From positions 919 through 45,642 of the forward strand of contig NZ_JABGBW010000010.1 of the NCBI RefSeq assembly GCF_014229965.1: DNA of 44,724 nt, written 5' to 3'. The notes under the pieces are model-generated. The model was not told the origin of the DNA and searched no databases. It saw nothing but the letters and a program-made list of their open reading frames with translations. Every line of letters starts with the position of its first letter. Positions within the stretch are counted from its first letter, which is position 1. The translations under genes and the position numbers were made by a program. Positions 26,051 to 34,295 of this stretch are shown here, piece after piece. The stretch is from Peptostreptococcus canis (lineage in GTDB: Bacteria > Bacillota > Clostridia > Peptostreptococcales > Peptostreptococcaceae).

Positions 26051-26416
26051 TTATTTAGATAGCAACTTGCCAAAAATAAAGTATGCAATTACCCACAATA
26101 TAATACCAACCAACATAAATATTAATAATACTTTTAGATAATCTATAGGAGTATTTAACTCAAACCAGCCACTAACTATTAAGCATGGAAATACTGTTAT
26201 TAACATAATCAAAAAATGCACAATTGACTGCTTAAATAAAGACCAGTTTTCGATATCATATATTACTGAAGCGGATGCAACCACTGTCACTATAATACCA
26301 ACGATGAATGTGCTCCTCACTTGAAAGGCATCCATTTTCTGATATTTCATTATTAATGATATTGCAGTCATTATGATAAAAGGAAATACTCCTCTGACTA
26401 CTGCTTCTTTTAACAT
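26051..26416 (-). CDS. DUF3021 family membrane protein
   Basis: A 121-residue protein with four predicted transmembrane helices (about 7-23, 37-57, 67-87, 94-115). The central segment RSTFIVGIIVTVVASASVIYDIENWSLFKQSIVHFLIML is typical of DUF3021 proteins. Many DUF3021 genes sit beside a LytTR-type DNA-binding gene; none is present here. Function unknown. The ATG at 26416 is eight bases after GGAGG, and an ATG five codons upstream overlaps that site. A good promoter lies about 75 bases upstream. Confidence 0.75.
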   Translation of the reverse strand: MLKEAVVRGVFPFIIMTAISLIMKYQKMDAFQVRSTFIVGIIVTVVASASVIYDIENWSLFKQSIVHFLIMLITVFPCLIVSGWFELNTPIDYLKVLLIFMLVGIILWVIAYFIFGKLLSK

Positions 26417-26490
26417 TTTTATCTCCTCCATAAATTCCAGTTTATTACTTATTTATTTCTTATAGTTATACCGCTCTTATAGACCTTTTT

Positions 26491-26519
26491 AGTCTATCAC
26501 CTATAATCGATAGTGTCAA
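26491..26519 (-). promoter_or_regulatory. promoter of the DUF3021 gene
   Basis: On the minus strand this is TTGACA, 17 bases and TAGACT, with TG one base before the -10. The spacer and -10 hold a small dyad, CTATC and GATAG, which could be an operator. It lies in the 316-base region 26417-26732, which also contains a repeat at 26546-26579 and the cys leader promoter. Confidence 0.55.
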
Positions 26520-26545
26520 GTTTTTGTGGAGTTTAGTGTTGTTAT

Positions 26546-26579
26546 TATGATAATGTCACCTTAGGATTAATTTTGGACT
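26546..26579. repeat. 34-bp exact repeat, copy 1 (possible mobile-element end)
   Basis: The 34 bases starting TATGATAATGTCACC and ending TTTTGGACT recur exactly at 44691-44724. Similarity extends a further ten or so bases to the left (GTTGTTATT) with a two-base gap. Here it is followed by TTGTCACTTTTTG, giving a second TGTCAC. No transposase gene is adjacent. A solitary end of an insertion element or a dispersed intergenic repeat are both possible. Confidence 0.6.
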
Positions 26580-26625
26580 TTGTCACTTTTTGATATAAAA
26601 TAATAACATATTTTTCTCTTATATA

Positions 26626-26654
26626 TTGACAATCACAAAGTGATGTTATAAAAT
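26626..26654 (+). promoter_or_regulatory. promoter of the cysteine leader and cysK-cysE
   Basis: TTGACA, 17 bases and TAAAAT. The spacer contains a perfect inverted repeat ATCAC-AAA-GTGAT (26632-26644), which could be a repressor site. Transcription would start near 26661, leaving about 70 bases before the leader peptide start codon. Confidence 0.65.
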
Positions 26655-26732
26655 TATATTTAATTAATTCCTAGTATTTTTATCGGAATTAAAATTTAAT
26701 TCGAGAAATGACAATAATAAGGAGATGTTAGT

Positions 26733-26813
26733 ATGAATAAGTTCAAATCAACAAAAAAATTCATAAACGCCGCTTTCGGGGGAATCTCTTGTTGTTGCTG
26801 TTGTTGTAGATAA
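26733..26813 (+). CDS. 26-residue leader peptide with six consecutive cysteines
   Basis: ATG is seven bases after AAGGAG. The peptide begins MNKFKSTKKFINAAFGG and ends ISCCCCCCR before TAA. The six Cys codons are TGT TGT TGC TGT TGT TGT at 26790-26807. The gene lies 363 bases upstream of cysK, in the same direction and behind its own promoter. Six consecutive codons for the end product of the downstream genes are the signature of a translation-dependent attenuator: low charged tRNA-Cys would stall the ribosome there. The RNA just after it can adopt alternative folds. A structural or metal-binding micropeptide is a less likely alternative. It is too short for most gene callers. Confidence 0.8.
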   Translation: MNKFKSTKKFINAAFGGISCCCCCCR

Positions 26814-26979
26814 TCTTTTTTGCATAATCTACCAAAGTAATAGCAATTAAAATAAACGGTAGATTTATAGCAATCTTAGCTAATTATTGAGTATTCTTTA
26901 TATTTTCAACTTATTTCAAAAAATATTTTTATACGTGGTTTTTACATGCAAAAAACCTCTATTTGATGTAGATTTTTTT
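26806..26979 (+). promoter_or_regulatory. candidate cysteine attenuator RNA between leader peptide and cysK
   Basis: Segment 1, GTAGAT (26806-26811), overlaps the last Cys, Arg and stop codons. Segment 2, AATCTACC (26826-26833), can pair with segment 1 or perfectly with segment 3, GGTAGATT (26858-26865), but not both. Segment 3 can instead pair with AATCT at 26872-26876. Further on, GGTTTTT (26937-26943) pairs with AAAAACC (26951-26957), in competition with an A-tract/TCTA-TAGA hairpin that ends in seven T (26973-26979). The stretch 26814-27176 has no other gene; an AGTATT/AATACT hairpin near 27021 is followed by a T-rich tract. The competing pairings are visible; the mechanism is inferred. 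Confidence 0.5.
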
Positions 26980-27176
26980 GATTAATTATTATTTGATAAC
27001 CATTTAATATCAATATTTGAAAGTATTATGTAAATACTCATTTTTATTCACAAACTATCCAAATAATAATATAAAAAAATATAATAAGAAATTCAATATT
27101 TATATATTCAGAAATACCTAGTATATAAATATATATCAAAAAATATAATAACAGTAGACAAAAAGGAGAAAATATC

Positions 27177-28064
27177 ATGAAAAAAAATGTAATCGAATTA
27201 ATAGGAAAGACACCAATAGTCAATATTTCAAAAATAGACAAAAATATATTTGTAAAGCTGGAAAATAAAAATCCTGGTGGCTCAATCAAGGATCGTGCCG
27301 TACTTGGAATGATATTAGGAATGGAAGAAAGAGGAAAACTTATTTCAGGAGACAGAATAGTGGAAGCAACAAGTGGAAATACCGGTATAGCAACTGCAAT
27401 GATTGGAAAAAGTAGAGGTTATGACGTGACAATTATAATGCCTGAATCAATGAGCCAGGAAAGAAGGGCTCTAATAAGAGCTTTTGGTGCGGAACTTATT
27501 CTTACTGAGGCATCAAAAGGTATGCAGGGTACAATTGATAAAATGAACGAACTTCTTTCCACTGGAAACTATAAATCCCTAGGTCAATTTAATAATAAAG
27601 ACAACCCTGACTTTCATTATAAAACGACGGGGCCTGAAATTTTTGAAGATATAGATGATTTAGATATATTTGTAGCCGGTATCGGTACTGGTGGTACTGT
27701 ATCAGGTATAGGTAAATATTTAAAAGAAAAAAATCCTAACATCAAGATCTTTGGAGTAGAACCTGAAGCTTCTCCTCTAATTAATAAAAATATAGCCGGT
27801 CCTCATAAAATTCAGGGAATTGGAGCAAACTTTATACCAAAGAACCTAGATTTAAATATTATTGATGAGGTGATATTAATAACTGATGACGAGGCTTTTG
27901 ATATGATGAAAAGAGTTTCAAATGAAGAAGGAATAATGCTTGGTATATCATCTGGTGCCAATATAGCTGCAGCTAAAAAACTAGCTGAAAGATTTCCTGG
28001 CAAAAAAATTGTAACTGTTGCTCCAGATGGTGCAGAAAAGTATATGTCAATGAATATATTCTAA
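27177..28064 (+). CDS. cysK: cysteine synthase (O-acetylserine sulfhydrylase)
   Basis: A 295-residue fold-type II pyridoxal-phosphate enzyme that makes cysteine from O-acetylserine and sulfide. The cofactor lysine is Lys38 in NPGGSIKDRA; the substrate loop is EATSGNTGIATAM (about 63-75), the phosphate-binding loop is GIGTGGTVSGIGKYL (about 170-184), and SSGANIAA lies near 263. Length fits CysK/CysM. Start supported by AAGGAG. It is followed after 40 bases by cysE, giving the two-step serine-to-cysteine pathway. The leader with a six-cysteine peptide upstream suggests control by cysteine supply. Confidence 0.95.
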   Translation: MKKNVIELIGKTPIVNISKIDKNIFVKLENKNPGGSIKDRAVLGMILGMEERGKLISGDRIVEATSGNTGIATAMIGKSRGYDVTIIMPESMSQERRALIRAFGAELILTEASKGMQGTIDKMNELLSTGNYKSLGQFNNKDNPDFHYKTTGPEIFEDIDDLDIFVAGIGTGGTVSGIGKYLKEKNPNIKIFGVEPEASPLINKNIAGPHKIQGIGANFIPKNLDLNIIDEVILITDDEAFDMMKRVSNEEGIMLGISSGANIAAAKKLAERFPGKKIVTVAPDGAEKYMSMNIF

Positions 28065-28104
28065 TAATTCATATGATTGACATATAAGAAAGCGAGGAAA
28101 ATCG

Positions 28105-28704
28105 ATGAAATTGATTAAAAATATAGATTACATTATTGCAAATGACCCTGCTTCTAGTAGGGGAAATTTGAAATTTTTAAATAGACTAAAAGTATTTATA
28201 ATATATCCCTCTGTCCATGCATTAATTGGACATAGTATATCACATTTTCTCAGCAATATTGGACTTAAATTTTTGGCAAGGCTTATTTCTCAAATTTTTA
28301 GATTTTTTACAGGTATAGAAATACATCCCGGTGCCAAAATTGGTCATAGTATAATGATAGATCATGGTATGGGTGTTGTAATTGGTGAAACAACTGAAAT
28401 AGGAAATAGAGTAACAATATATCAAGGTGTCACTCTTGGTGGTACCGGTAACCATACCGGTAAAAGACATCCAACAGTTGGTGATGATGTGGTGATAGGC
28501 TCAGGTGCTAAAGTTCTTGGTCCTATAACGTTGGGAAATGAAGTTAAGATAGGTGCCAATAGTGTTGTTCTTAATGATATTCCAAATGGTGCTACTGTGG
28601 TTGGAATCCCGGGAAAAATCGTAAAGATTAAAAACACTCACTATGATTCGAAAATGATAGATTTAAATGAAAAAAGAGCTATAAATGAGATGTATTATAT
28701 ATAA
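28105..28704 (+). CDS. cysE: serine O-acetyltransferase
   Basis: A 199-residue enzyme that acetylates serine with acetyl-CoA, the committed step of cysteine synthesis. It has a short helical N-terminal part and a left-handed beta-helix of hexapeptide repeats from about residue 70. The catalytic Asp86-His87 pair is in [17 protein letters not shown] and the CoA-binding region in [20 protein letters not shown]. The N-terminal domain is shorter than in the E. coli enzyme, as usual in Gram-positives. The C-terminus lacks the long tail ending in Ile seen in forms that bind CysK tightly, though it does end in Ile. Start after GAGGAAA. Transcribed with cysK. Confidence 0.94.
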   Translation: MKLIKNIDYIIANDPASSRGNLKFLNRLKVFIIYPSVHALIGHSISHFLSNIGLKFLARLISQIFRFFTGIEIHPGAKIGHSIMIDHGMGVVIGETTEIGNRVTIYQGVTLGGTGNHTGKRHPTVGDDVVIGSGAKVLGPITLGNEVKIGANSVVLNDIPNGATVVGIPGKIVKIKNTHYDSKMIDLNEKRAINEMYYI

Positions 28705-28763
28705 CAGATCATTCTAAGTGAATTATAAATATTAATATAATTTATTGAAATAATATCATAAAT

Positions 28764-28811
28764 AACTATAAAAAGATTCCCAATTTATTTTTGAGAATCT
28801 TTTTTATAGTT
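28764..28811. terminator. intrinsic terminator between convergent cysE and DUF2812 genes
   Basis: AACTATAAAAAGATTC (28764-28779) pairs with 28795-28811, with a single bulged base and a 15-base loop. T-rich on the plus strand and A-rich on the other side, it can serve cysE and probably the minus-strand PadR-DUF2812 unit. Confidence 0.75.
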
Positions 28812-28888
28812 TCTCCATTGTGACAGGAAGCTGAGGTTACTGCACTTTTACCTTTGCCTCTTGAAATAATCTTTATACAAATCGCAAT

Positions 28889-29437
28889 CTATTCCCAAAT
28901 ATCTTTTTCTTCTTTTGGCAAAGAATATTTCCTATGCTTTCGAACACCCAAAATGAAGAAGATGATCCCGGAAATGATTAAGCCTACATCGATAACAATG
29001 GTAATCCAAAACGGAACACCTTTTGGCTGCACGTAGTACAGTGTTTGAATCAACATAATAATCCCCAACATAAACTGAGATATAGCGGTGATGAATAAAT
29101 GGGAATATCGCTTGTTCATTTGCTTTGTGACCTCCTTCTTTTCTGTATACAAATCCAGAGGACCATCGGCTGCATTCTTCCTAAGATACACCCTCCCACC
29201 ATACTGTGCCACTACAGAAATACCGGTTTGTTCTAAGAAATCAAGATATTCCTTTTTCTTTCTGCCTGTATAATCAGGTATATCTATCTTATACTGATAC
29301 TTTACTGGAGAAACATCCTCAAACTCATATTCTCCATTATGATAGCCTATAAGCATTAGTCCATTTTCACCTTGCTCATTCAACCATTGTTCTTCCTTGT
29401 AGATGTCCAAAAAAGTCTTTTTAATACTTGTTTTCAT
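28889..29437 (-). CDS. DUF2812 domain membrane protein
   Basis: A 182-residue protein. Residues 1-90 form a soluble DUF2812-like domain (EEQWLNEQGENGLMLIGYHNGEYEFEDVSPVKYQYKIDI, then EFLEQTGISVVAQYGGRVYLRK in form). Two transmembrane helices follow (about 106-128 and 137-160). DUF2812 proteins are typically encoded immediately after a PadR repressor, as here: its ATG lies 17 bases inside the end of the PadR gene. Function is unknown; a role in membrane stress or drug response is often guessed from the PadR pairing. Base composition looks more GC-rich than neighbouring genes, which hints at acquisition by transfer. Confidence 0.8.
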   Translation of the reverse strand: MKTSIKKTFLDIYKEEQWLNEQGENGLMLIGYHNGEYEFEDVSPVKYQYKIDIPDYTGRKKKEYLDFLEQTGISVVAQYGGRVYLRKNAADGPLDLYTEKKEVTKQMNKRYSHLFITAISQFMLGIIMLIQTLYYVQPKGVPFWITIVIDVGLIISGIIFFILGVRKHRKYSLPKEEKDIWE

Positions 29438-29759
29438 TTGTATCCTCCTTCACTTTTTTTGCATTTTGCAACATTTCTTCCAGACGGATAAGTTCTTTTT
29501 CAAAAAACTCTTTTCCTGTGCTTGTGATGATATATTCAATCCTTCTATCCTTCGGATGCTCGTCCAGTGCCTTAATCCATCCTTTTTTTTGCAAAGTGTC
29601 GAATGCTCCATAGAGAGAACCGGCTCCGAGATTTACCCTACCGGCTGTCATTTCTGCAATGTCTTTCATCAGAGCATAACCATGAGCGGGTTTATGAAGT
29701 AGCAATAAAATGTAAAAGACAGATTCAGTAAGAGCTCCGCTATTTGCTGTTCTACCCAT
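29421..29759 (-). CDS. PadR-family transcriptional repressor
   Basis: A 112-residue winged-helix protein: ESVFYILLLLHKPAHGYALMKDIAEMTAGRVNLGAGSLYGAFDTLQKKGWI covers the recognition helix and wing, and the C-terminal part RRIEYIITSTGKEFFEKELIRLEEML is the short dimerisation helix of subfamily 2 PadR proteins. It should repress its own operon until a ligand or signal is sensed. The start follows AAAGGAG. The promoter upstream carries a symmetric site over its -10 box. It overlaps and is coupled to the DUF2812 gene. Confidence 0.92.
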   Translation of the reverse strand: MGRTANSGALTESVFYILLLLHKPAHGYALMKDIAEMTAGRVNLGAGSLYGAFDTLQKKGWIKALDEHPKDRRIEYIITSTGKEFFEKELIRLEEMLQNAKKVKEDTNENKY

Positions 29760-29785
29760 GACTTCTCCTTTCTAATACGAATTTA

Positions 29786-29831
29786 GATATATCGGTATAT
29801 GTAATATATCATAATCTGTAATAGTTGTCAA
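29786..29831 (-). promoter_or_regulatory. PadR-DUF2812 promoter with overlapping operator candidate
   Basis: On the minus strand this is TTGACA (29826-29831), 17 bases and TATATT (29803-29808). GATATAT at 29786-29792 and ATATATC at 29804-29810 form a perfect 7-bp inverted repeat that covers the -10 box. Autoregulation through such a site is typical for PadR proteins. Confidence 0.65.
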
Positions 29832-29909
29832 TAGCAAAGTAAATGCATGTATTGGTGGTGGGATAAGTTCCTATTATTCAAAAATACGGGATACTTTTTT
29901 GCATAGAAC

Positions 29910-29926
29910 TGACTTTTGAGTCAACC
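29910..29926. repeat. 17-bp element related to the repeats in the PTS-transketolase gap
   Basis: TGACTTTTGAGTCAACC differs at only a few positions from the inverted copies at 9103-9119 and 9186-9202. Here no pairing partner is visible nearby. It lies in the gap between the PadR promoter and the carB terminator. Confidence 0.35.
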
Positions 29927-29943
29927 CCTTTCATTCATAAAAT

Positions 29944-29974
29944 AAGAGGACTGATAAAACTCACCAATCCCCTT
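29944..29974 (-). terminator. intrinsic terminator of the pyrF-carA-carB operon
   Basis: On the minus strand AAGGGGATTGGT pairs with ATCAGTCCTCTT (12 bp, three G-U) around a seven-base loop, followed by ATTTTATG. It is 15 bases past the carB stop codon. Confidence 0.7.
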
Positions 29975-29988
29975 ACTAATTATTCTAT

Positions 29989-32900
29989 TTAAGCATTTAT
30001 ATCTTTCAAACTATATACCTTCATCAAATCGGAGTTCACATGTTTCTTATTTACTCCAACCATAGCTTTTAATGTATCCAGTGATGTCATTATTTCAGTC
30101 TGAAATTCTATTGCTGTTCTTCTTATCTTAAACCCATCTCTAGTCGAATCATTTCCCTTTGTAGGAGTATTTATTACTAAGTCAACTTGTTTATTTCTAA
30201 TTACATCAAGTATATTCGGTCTAGGTTCTTCGACTCTATTCACTACATCACATTTTACACCTGCATCATTTAGTGATTTAGCAGTTCCTTGAGTTGCTAC
30301 AAAAGTATATCCAAGTTCACTCATATCCTTTGCAATTTCTATGAATTCTGACTTATCATTATTATTAATTGTCGCAAGAACCATTTTGTTTTCATCCGAT
30401 ACCTTCTGCCCTGATGCTAAGAAACCTTTATAAAGAGCTTCTTCGAGAGTTTCTCCTACCCCAAGTACCTCTCCGGTTGATTTCATTTCAGGACCTAAGC
30501 TCACTTCTACCTTAGATAGTTTTGACATAGAAAATACGGGAACTTTTACACATATATGCTTAGGTGTCTTATATACACCCGTTCCATATCCCAATTCAGA
30601 AAGCTTTGCTCCTAACATGCACTTAGTGGCAAGATCTACTATAGGTACACCACTTACCTTAGAAATATATGGCACTGTACGGCTTGCTCTAGGATTTACT
30701 TCTATGATATATAATTCATCTTTATACTCTATAAACTGAATATTTACCATACCTATTACATTTAAATTTAATGCCATCAATTTAGTATATTCATATATTT
30801 TTTCTTTAATTTTATCTGATATTCCCTGGCTAGGATACATAGTAATACTGTCTCCGGAATGAACTCCCGCTCTTTCTAAGTGTTCCATTATTCCCGGTAT
30901 CAGTATATCTTGTCCGTCACAGATTGCATCTACTTCTATTTCTCTACCAGTTAGATATTTATCTATAAGTACAGGATTCATGGAATCTCTTTCAAATGCA
31001 TCTTCCAGATACTGAGTAAGTCTCACTTCATCATAAGTTATTTCCATTCCCTGACCACCTAATACATAAGACGGCCTTACTAATACCGGATAACCTAGTT
31101 CTTTTGCAACCTCAACACCCTCGGATACAGACCAAACGCCTTTTCCTTTTGGTCTGTTTATATTTAATTTTTCCAAAAGAGCATCAAATTTTTCTCTATC
31201 TTCCGCTGCATCTATATCTTTAAAATCAGTTCCATATATATTCACTTTCTTTTCAGATAGGAATCTTGCCAGCTTTATGGCTGTCTGACCACCAAACTGC
31301 AATATTACACCGTCCGGCTTTTCTTTTTGTATTATATTGTAAACCTCTTCTTCTGTAAGTGGTTCGAAATACAGTTTATCAGAAGTATCGAAATCAGTAC
31401 TAACAGTTTCTGGATTATTATTTATTATAATAGTTTCCACACCTTGTTTTCTTAATGATTTTACACAATGAACTGAACAGTAATCAAATTCTATACCTTG
31501 CCCTATTCTTATAGGTCCGGAACCAAGAACAATTATCTTCTTTTTATCACTTACTTCTACCTCATCATACTCTTCATAAGTTGAGTAATAATAAGGAGAT
31601 AATGCATCAAATTCTCCTCCACAAGTGTCCACCATTTTATAAGATGGTTGAATTTTGTAAAGTGTTCTAAGCTCCAATAAATCTTCGGGATCAATTTTCA
31701 TCAAATCGCTCATTCCTTTGTCTGAAAAGCCTTTTTTCTTTAGTTCAAGTAAATACTCTTTACTTAAATCTTCTATGCTCATACCTTTAAGCTTTTCCTC
31801 TTGATCCACTATCCATTTAAATTTGTTCAGGAACCATTCATCTATTCCTGTTATTTGAGATATCATCTCTATTTTGTATCCTCTTCTAATCATCTCAGCA
31901 AGATCGAATATTCTCTCATCATCCGGAACTACTATACTCGCTTTTAATTCAGAAAGACTCTTAAGCTCTGAAGCCTTATGCACAAGCGAATATTTTCCCG
32001 TCTCAAGAGATCTTATTCCCTTTAGAAAAGCCGCTTCAAAATTCGAACCTATACTCATTATTTCACCAGTAGCCATCATTTTTGTTCCAAGCTTTCTATT
32101 TGCATGTTTAAACTTGTCAAAAGGCCATTTAGGTATCTTGACCACTACATAGTCAATAGTAGGCTCAAAACAAGCATCTGTTGTCTTTGTCACTGCATTT
32201 TTTATTTCATCAAGGGTATAACCTAAAGCGATTTTTGATGCTACTTTTGCTATTGGATAACCTGTTGCTTTCGATGCTAATGCAGAAGATCTTGAAACCC
32301 TTGGATTTATTTCTATTACAGCATATTCAAAACTTTTAGGATTTAACGCAAACTGAACATTACATCCTCCTTCAACTCCAATTGCTTCCAATATATCCAG
32401 AGATGCCTTTCTAAGCATCTGGCATTCTATACCCGATAATGTCTGTGTAGGTGCAACAACTATCGAATCTCCAGTATGAACTCCTACCGGATCTATATTT
32501 TCCATATTACAAACGGCTATACTATTTCCATTTGAGTCTCTTATTACCTCATACTCAATTTCTTTCCATCCCTTTATACTTTTTTCTATTAAACACTGGG
32601 TAACCGGGCTCAGTTGTAATCCATGAGTAAGAATTTCTCTTAATTCTTCTTCTGTTTCAGCTATACCTCCTCCTGTACCTCCTAGAGTATATGCCGGTCT
32701 TACTACTACCGGATAACCTATTTCTTTTGCATAAACCATACCTTGTTCTAAAGTTGTTACGATATCACTTTCTATAATAGGCTGTCCGATTTTATTCATT
32801 ACCTCTCTAAAGGTATCTCTATCTTCACCTTTTTTAATAGCTTCTACAGAAGTACCTATTATCTTTACACCATATTTATCCAGTATTCCTTTATCATATA

Positions 32901-33204
32901 ATTCCACAGCCAAATTCAAACCTGTCTGTCCACCCATCCCTGCAAGTAAACTATCCGGTCTTTCTTTTGCAATTATTTTTTCAATAAAATCCAAAGTAAG
33001 TGGCTCTATATATATATGATCAGCTATTTCTTGGTCCGTCATTATGGTTGCAGGATTTGAATTTATAAGTACAACCTCTATTCCTTCTTCTTTTAAAGAT
33101 TGACAAGCTTGCGTTCCTGAATAGTCAAACTCTGCCGCCTGCCCGATTATTATAGGACCGGAACCTAAAACTAATGTTTTCTTTATACTATTTATTTTTG
33201 GCAT
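29989..33204 (-). CDS. carB: carbamoyl phosphate synthase, large subunit
   Basis: A 1071-residue enzyme making carbamoyl phosphate from ammonia, bicarbonate and two ATP, for pyrimidines and arginine. Two homologous ATP-grasp halves are visible: the first opens with [20 protein letters not shown] and has [12 protein letters not shown]; the second begins near residue 555 with [18 protein letters not shown] and has [11 protein letters not shown]. The last 140 or so residues ([26 protein letters not shown]) are the MGS-like allosteric domain. Length is normal and no defect is seen. It is third in pyrF-carA-carB, 56 bases after carA, with AAGGAG before its ATG. Since the partner CarA lacks glutaminase residues, CarB must probably use free ammonia. 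Confidence 0.96.
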   Translation of the reverse strand: MPKINSIKKTLVLGSGPIIIGQAAEFDYSGTQACQSLKEEGIEVVLINSNPATIMTDQEIADHIYIEPLTLDFIEKIIAKERPDSLLAGMGGQTGLNLAVELYDKGILDKYGVKIIGTSVEAIKKGEDRDTFREVMNKIGQPIIESDIVTTLEQGMVYAKEIGYPVVVRPAYTLGGTGGGIAETEEELREILTHGLQLSPVTQCLIEKSIKGWKEIEYEVIRDSNGNSIAVCNMENIDPVGVHTGDSIVVAPTQTLSGIECQMLRKASLDILEAIGVEGGCNVQFALNPKSFEYAVIEINPRVSRSSALASKATGYPIAKVASKIALGYTLDEIKNAVTKTTDACFEPTIDYVVVKIPKWPFDKFKHANRKLGTKMMATGEIMSIGSNFEAAFLKGIRSLETGKYSLVHKASELKSLSELKASIVVPDDERIFDLAEMIRRGYKIEMISQITGIDEWFLNKFKWIVDQEEKLKGMSIEDLSKEYLLELKKKGFSDKGMSDLMKIDPEDLLELRTLYKIQPSYKMVDTCGGEFDALSPYYYSTYEEYDEVEVSDKKKIIVLGSGPIRIGQGIEFDYCSVHCVKSLRKQGVETIIINNNPETVSTDFDTSDKLYFEPLTEEEVYNIIQKEKPDGVILQFGGQTAIKLARFLSEKKVNIYGTDFKDIDAAEDREKFDALLEKLNINRPKGKGVWSVSEGVEVAKELGYPVLVRPSYVLGGQGMEITYDEVRLTQYLEDAFERDSMNPVLIDKYLTGREIEVDAICDGQDILIPGIMEHLERAGVHSGDSITMYPSQGISDKIKEKIYEYTKLMALNLNVIGMVNIQFIEYKDELYIIEVNPRASRTVPYISKVSGVPIVDLATKCMLGAKLSELGYGTGVYKTPKHICVKVPVFSMSKLSKVEVSLGPEMKSTGEVLGVGETLEEALYKGFLASGQKVSDENKMVLATINNNDKSEFIEIAKDMSELGYTFVATQGTAKSLNDAGVKCDVVNRVEEPRPNILDVIRNKQVDLVINTPTKGNDSTRDGFKIRRTAIEFQTEIMTSLDTLKAMVGVNKKHVNSDLMKVYSLKDINA

Positions 33205-33260
33205 ATTATATCTCCTTATAACTATTAAATTATCATTACTTAATCTCTAATTTTTTATAA

Positions 33261-34286
33261 TTACTCCGCAAGTTCCATAAATTTATCAAATACGTATTCA
33301 TTTGGATCATACTGAACACTATAAATCGATAAACTATTGTGTCTTATACCTTCTATAGTTTTATCGTTTAAATGTATATCTGTTATCATTAAATCTTTTG
33401 GAGTTTCACTTACATAATAACTATGATTTTGAGAAGTAATAAATATCTTTTCTAAATCGAAATTTTTAACAGGATGATTAGCACCCCTGTGTCCATATTT
33501 TAATTTGTCAATTTTACTTCCTAGTGCCATTGCAATTAATTGATGACCTAATGAGATACCAATTAAAGGCTTTTTGCCAATAAACTCTTTTAATTTTTTA
33601 GATTCTTCTTGTAAATCCATGGGATTCCCCGGTCCATTTGATACGCATATTAAATCCGGATTAATTGACAATATTTCAGCTACAGGTGTTTCTACCGGAA
33701 AAATTGTTACATCACAGCCTCTATCTATAAAACCCTTTATTATACTGTCCTTTACACCTAAATCTATTATAGCTACCTTTTTACCTTTTCCCTTAATATG
33801 CTCAATTTTTTTTCTACTTACTATTTTTACTGCATCAGAATTATCATAGGAATCAAGTTTTGACTGAATATCTTTTAATTTTGAATGCTCGGTAGTTATT
33901 ATACCTTTCATCGTCCCTTTATTTCTAATAATTTTTGTAAGTGCTCTAGTATCTATCCCTTCTAAACCAATTACTTTACTTTGTTTTAAATATGTATCTA
34001 TATCCATTTCACATCTAAAATTTGAAGGCATATCACTTTTTTCTCTTATGATAAACCCACTTACTTTTACTGAAGAAGATTCTTTATCTTCCAAATTAAT
34101 TCCATAGTTTCCAACTAACGGATATGTAATTGCAACTATTTGTCCATAGTATGACGGGTCTGTTAATATTTCCTGATAACCTGCCATAGAAGTATTAAAT
34201 ACCACTTCTCCTACACTATCTTCAATATGCCCGAATACCTTGCCTTCAAATATTGTTCCGTCCTCTAAAATTAATCTGCCCTTCAT
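33261..34286 (-). CDS. carA: carbamoyl phosphate synthase small subunit, glutaminase triad lost
   Basis: A 341-residue CarA with a normal N-terminal domain (GEVVFNTSMAGYQEILTDPSYYGQIV) and a class I amidotransferase domain. The nucleophile cysteine of the family motif GICLGHQ is Ser245 here (GISLGHQ, codon TCA). The catalytic His of the C-terminal HPE motif is Asp327 (SVQYDPNEYVFD), and the Glu with the following Pro-Gly-Pro loop is missing by a short deletion. Surrounding structural motifs such as NGPGNP, YGHRGANHPV and SQNH are intact. It therefore should not hydrolyse glutamine and may act only as a structural partner for CarB. Somewhat shorter than the usual 360-380 residues. Coupled to pyrF by a nine-base gap, with AGGAGG at the start. 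Confidence 0.95.
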   Translation of the reverse strand: MKGRLILEDGTIFEGKVFGHIEDSVGEVVFNTSMAGYQEILTDPSYYGQIVAITYPLVGNYGINLEDKESSSVKVSGFIIREKSDMPSNFRCEMDIDTYLKQSKVIGLEGIDTRALTKIIRNKGTMKGIITTEHSKLKDIQSKLDSYDNSDAVKIVSRKKIEHIKGKGKKVAIIDLGVKDSIIKGFIDRGCDVTIFPVETPVAEILSINPDLICVSNGPGNPMDLQEESKKLKEFIGKKPLIGISLGHQLIAMALGSKIDKLKYGHRGANHPVKNFDLEKIFITSQNHSYYVSETPKDLMITDIHLNDKTIEGIRHNSLSIYSVQYDPNEYVFDKFMELAE

Positions 34287-34295
34287 TATAACCTC

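Noticed and set aside
26733-26813. A radical-SAM maturation substrate such as a six-cysteine (SCIFF-like) peptide
   Set aside because: Cysteines in SCIFF peptides are spaced along the chain rather than consecutive, and no radical SAM maturase gene is nearby. The cysK-cysE context favours a leader peptide.
33552-33554. Sequencing error as the cause of the missing CarA cysteine
   Set aside because: The Ser codon TCA needs two substitutions to become a Cys codon, and two further triad positions about 80 residues away are also changed, so a single read error cannot explain it.
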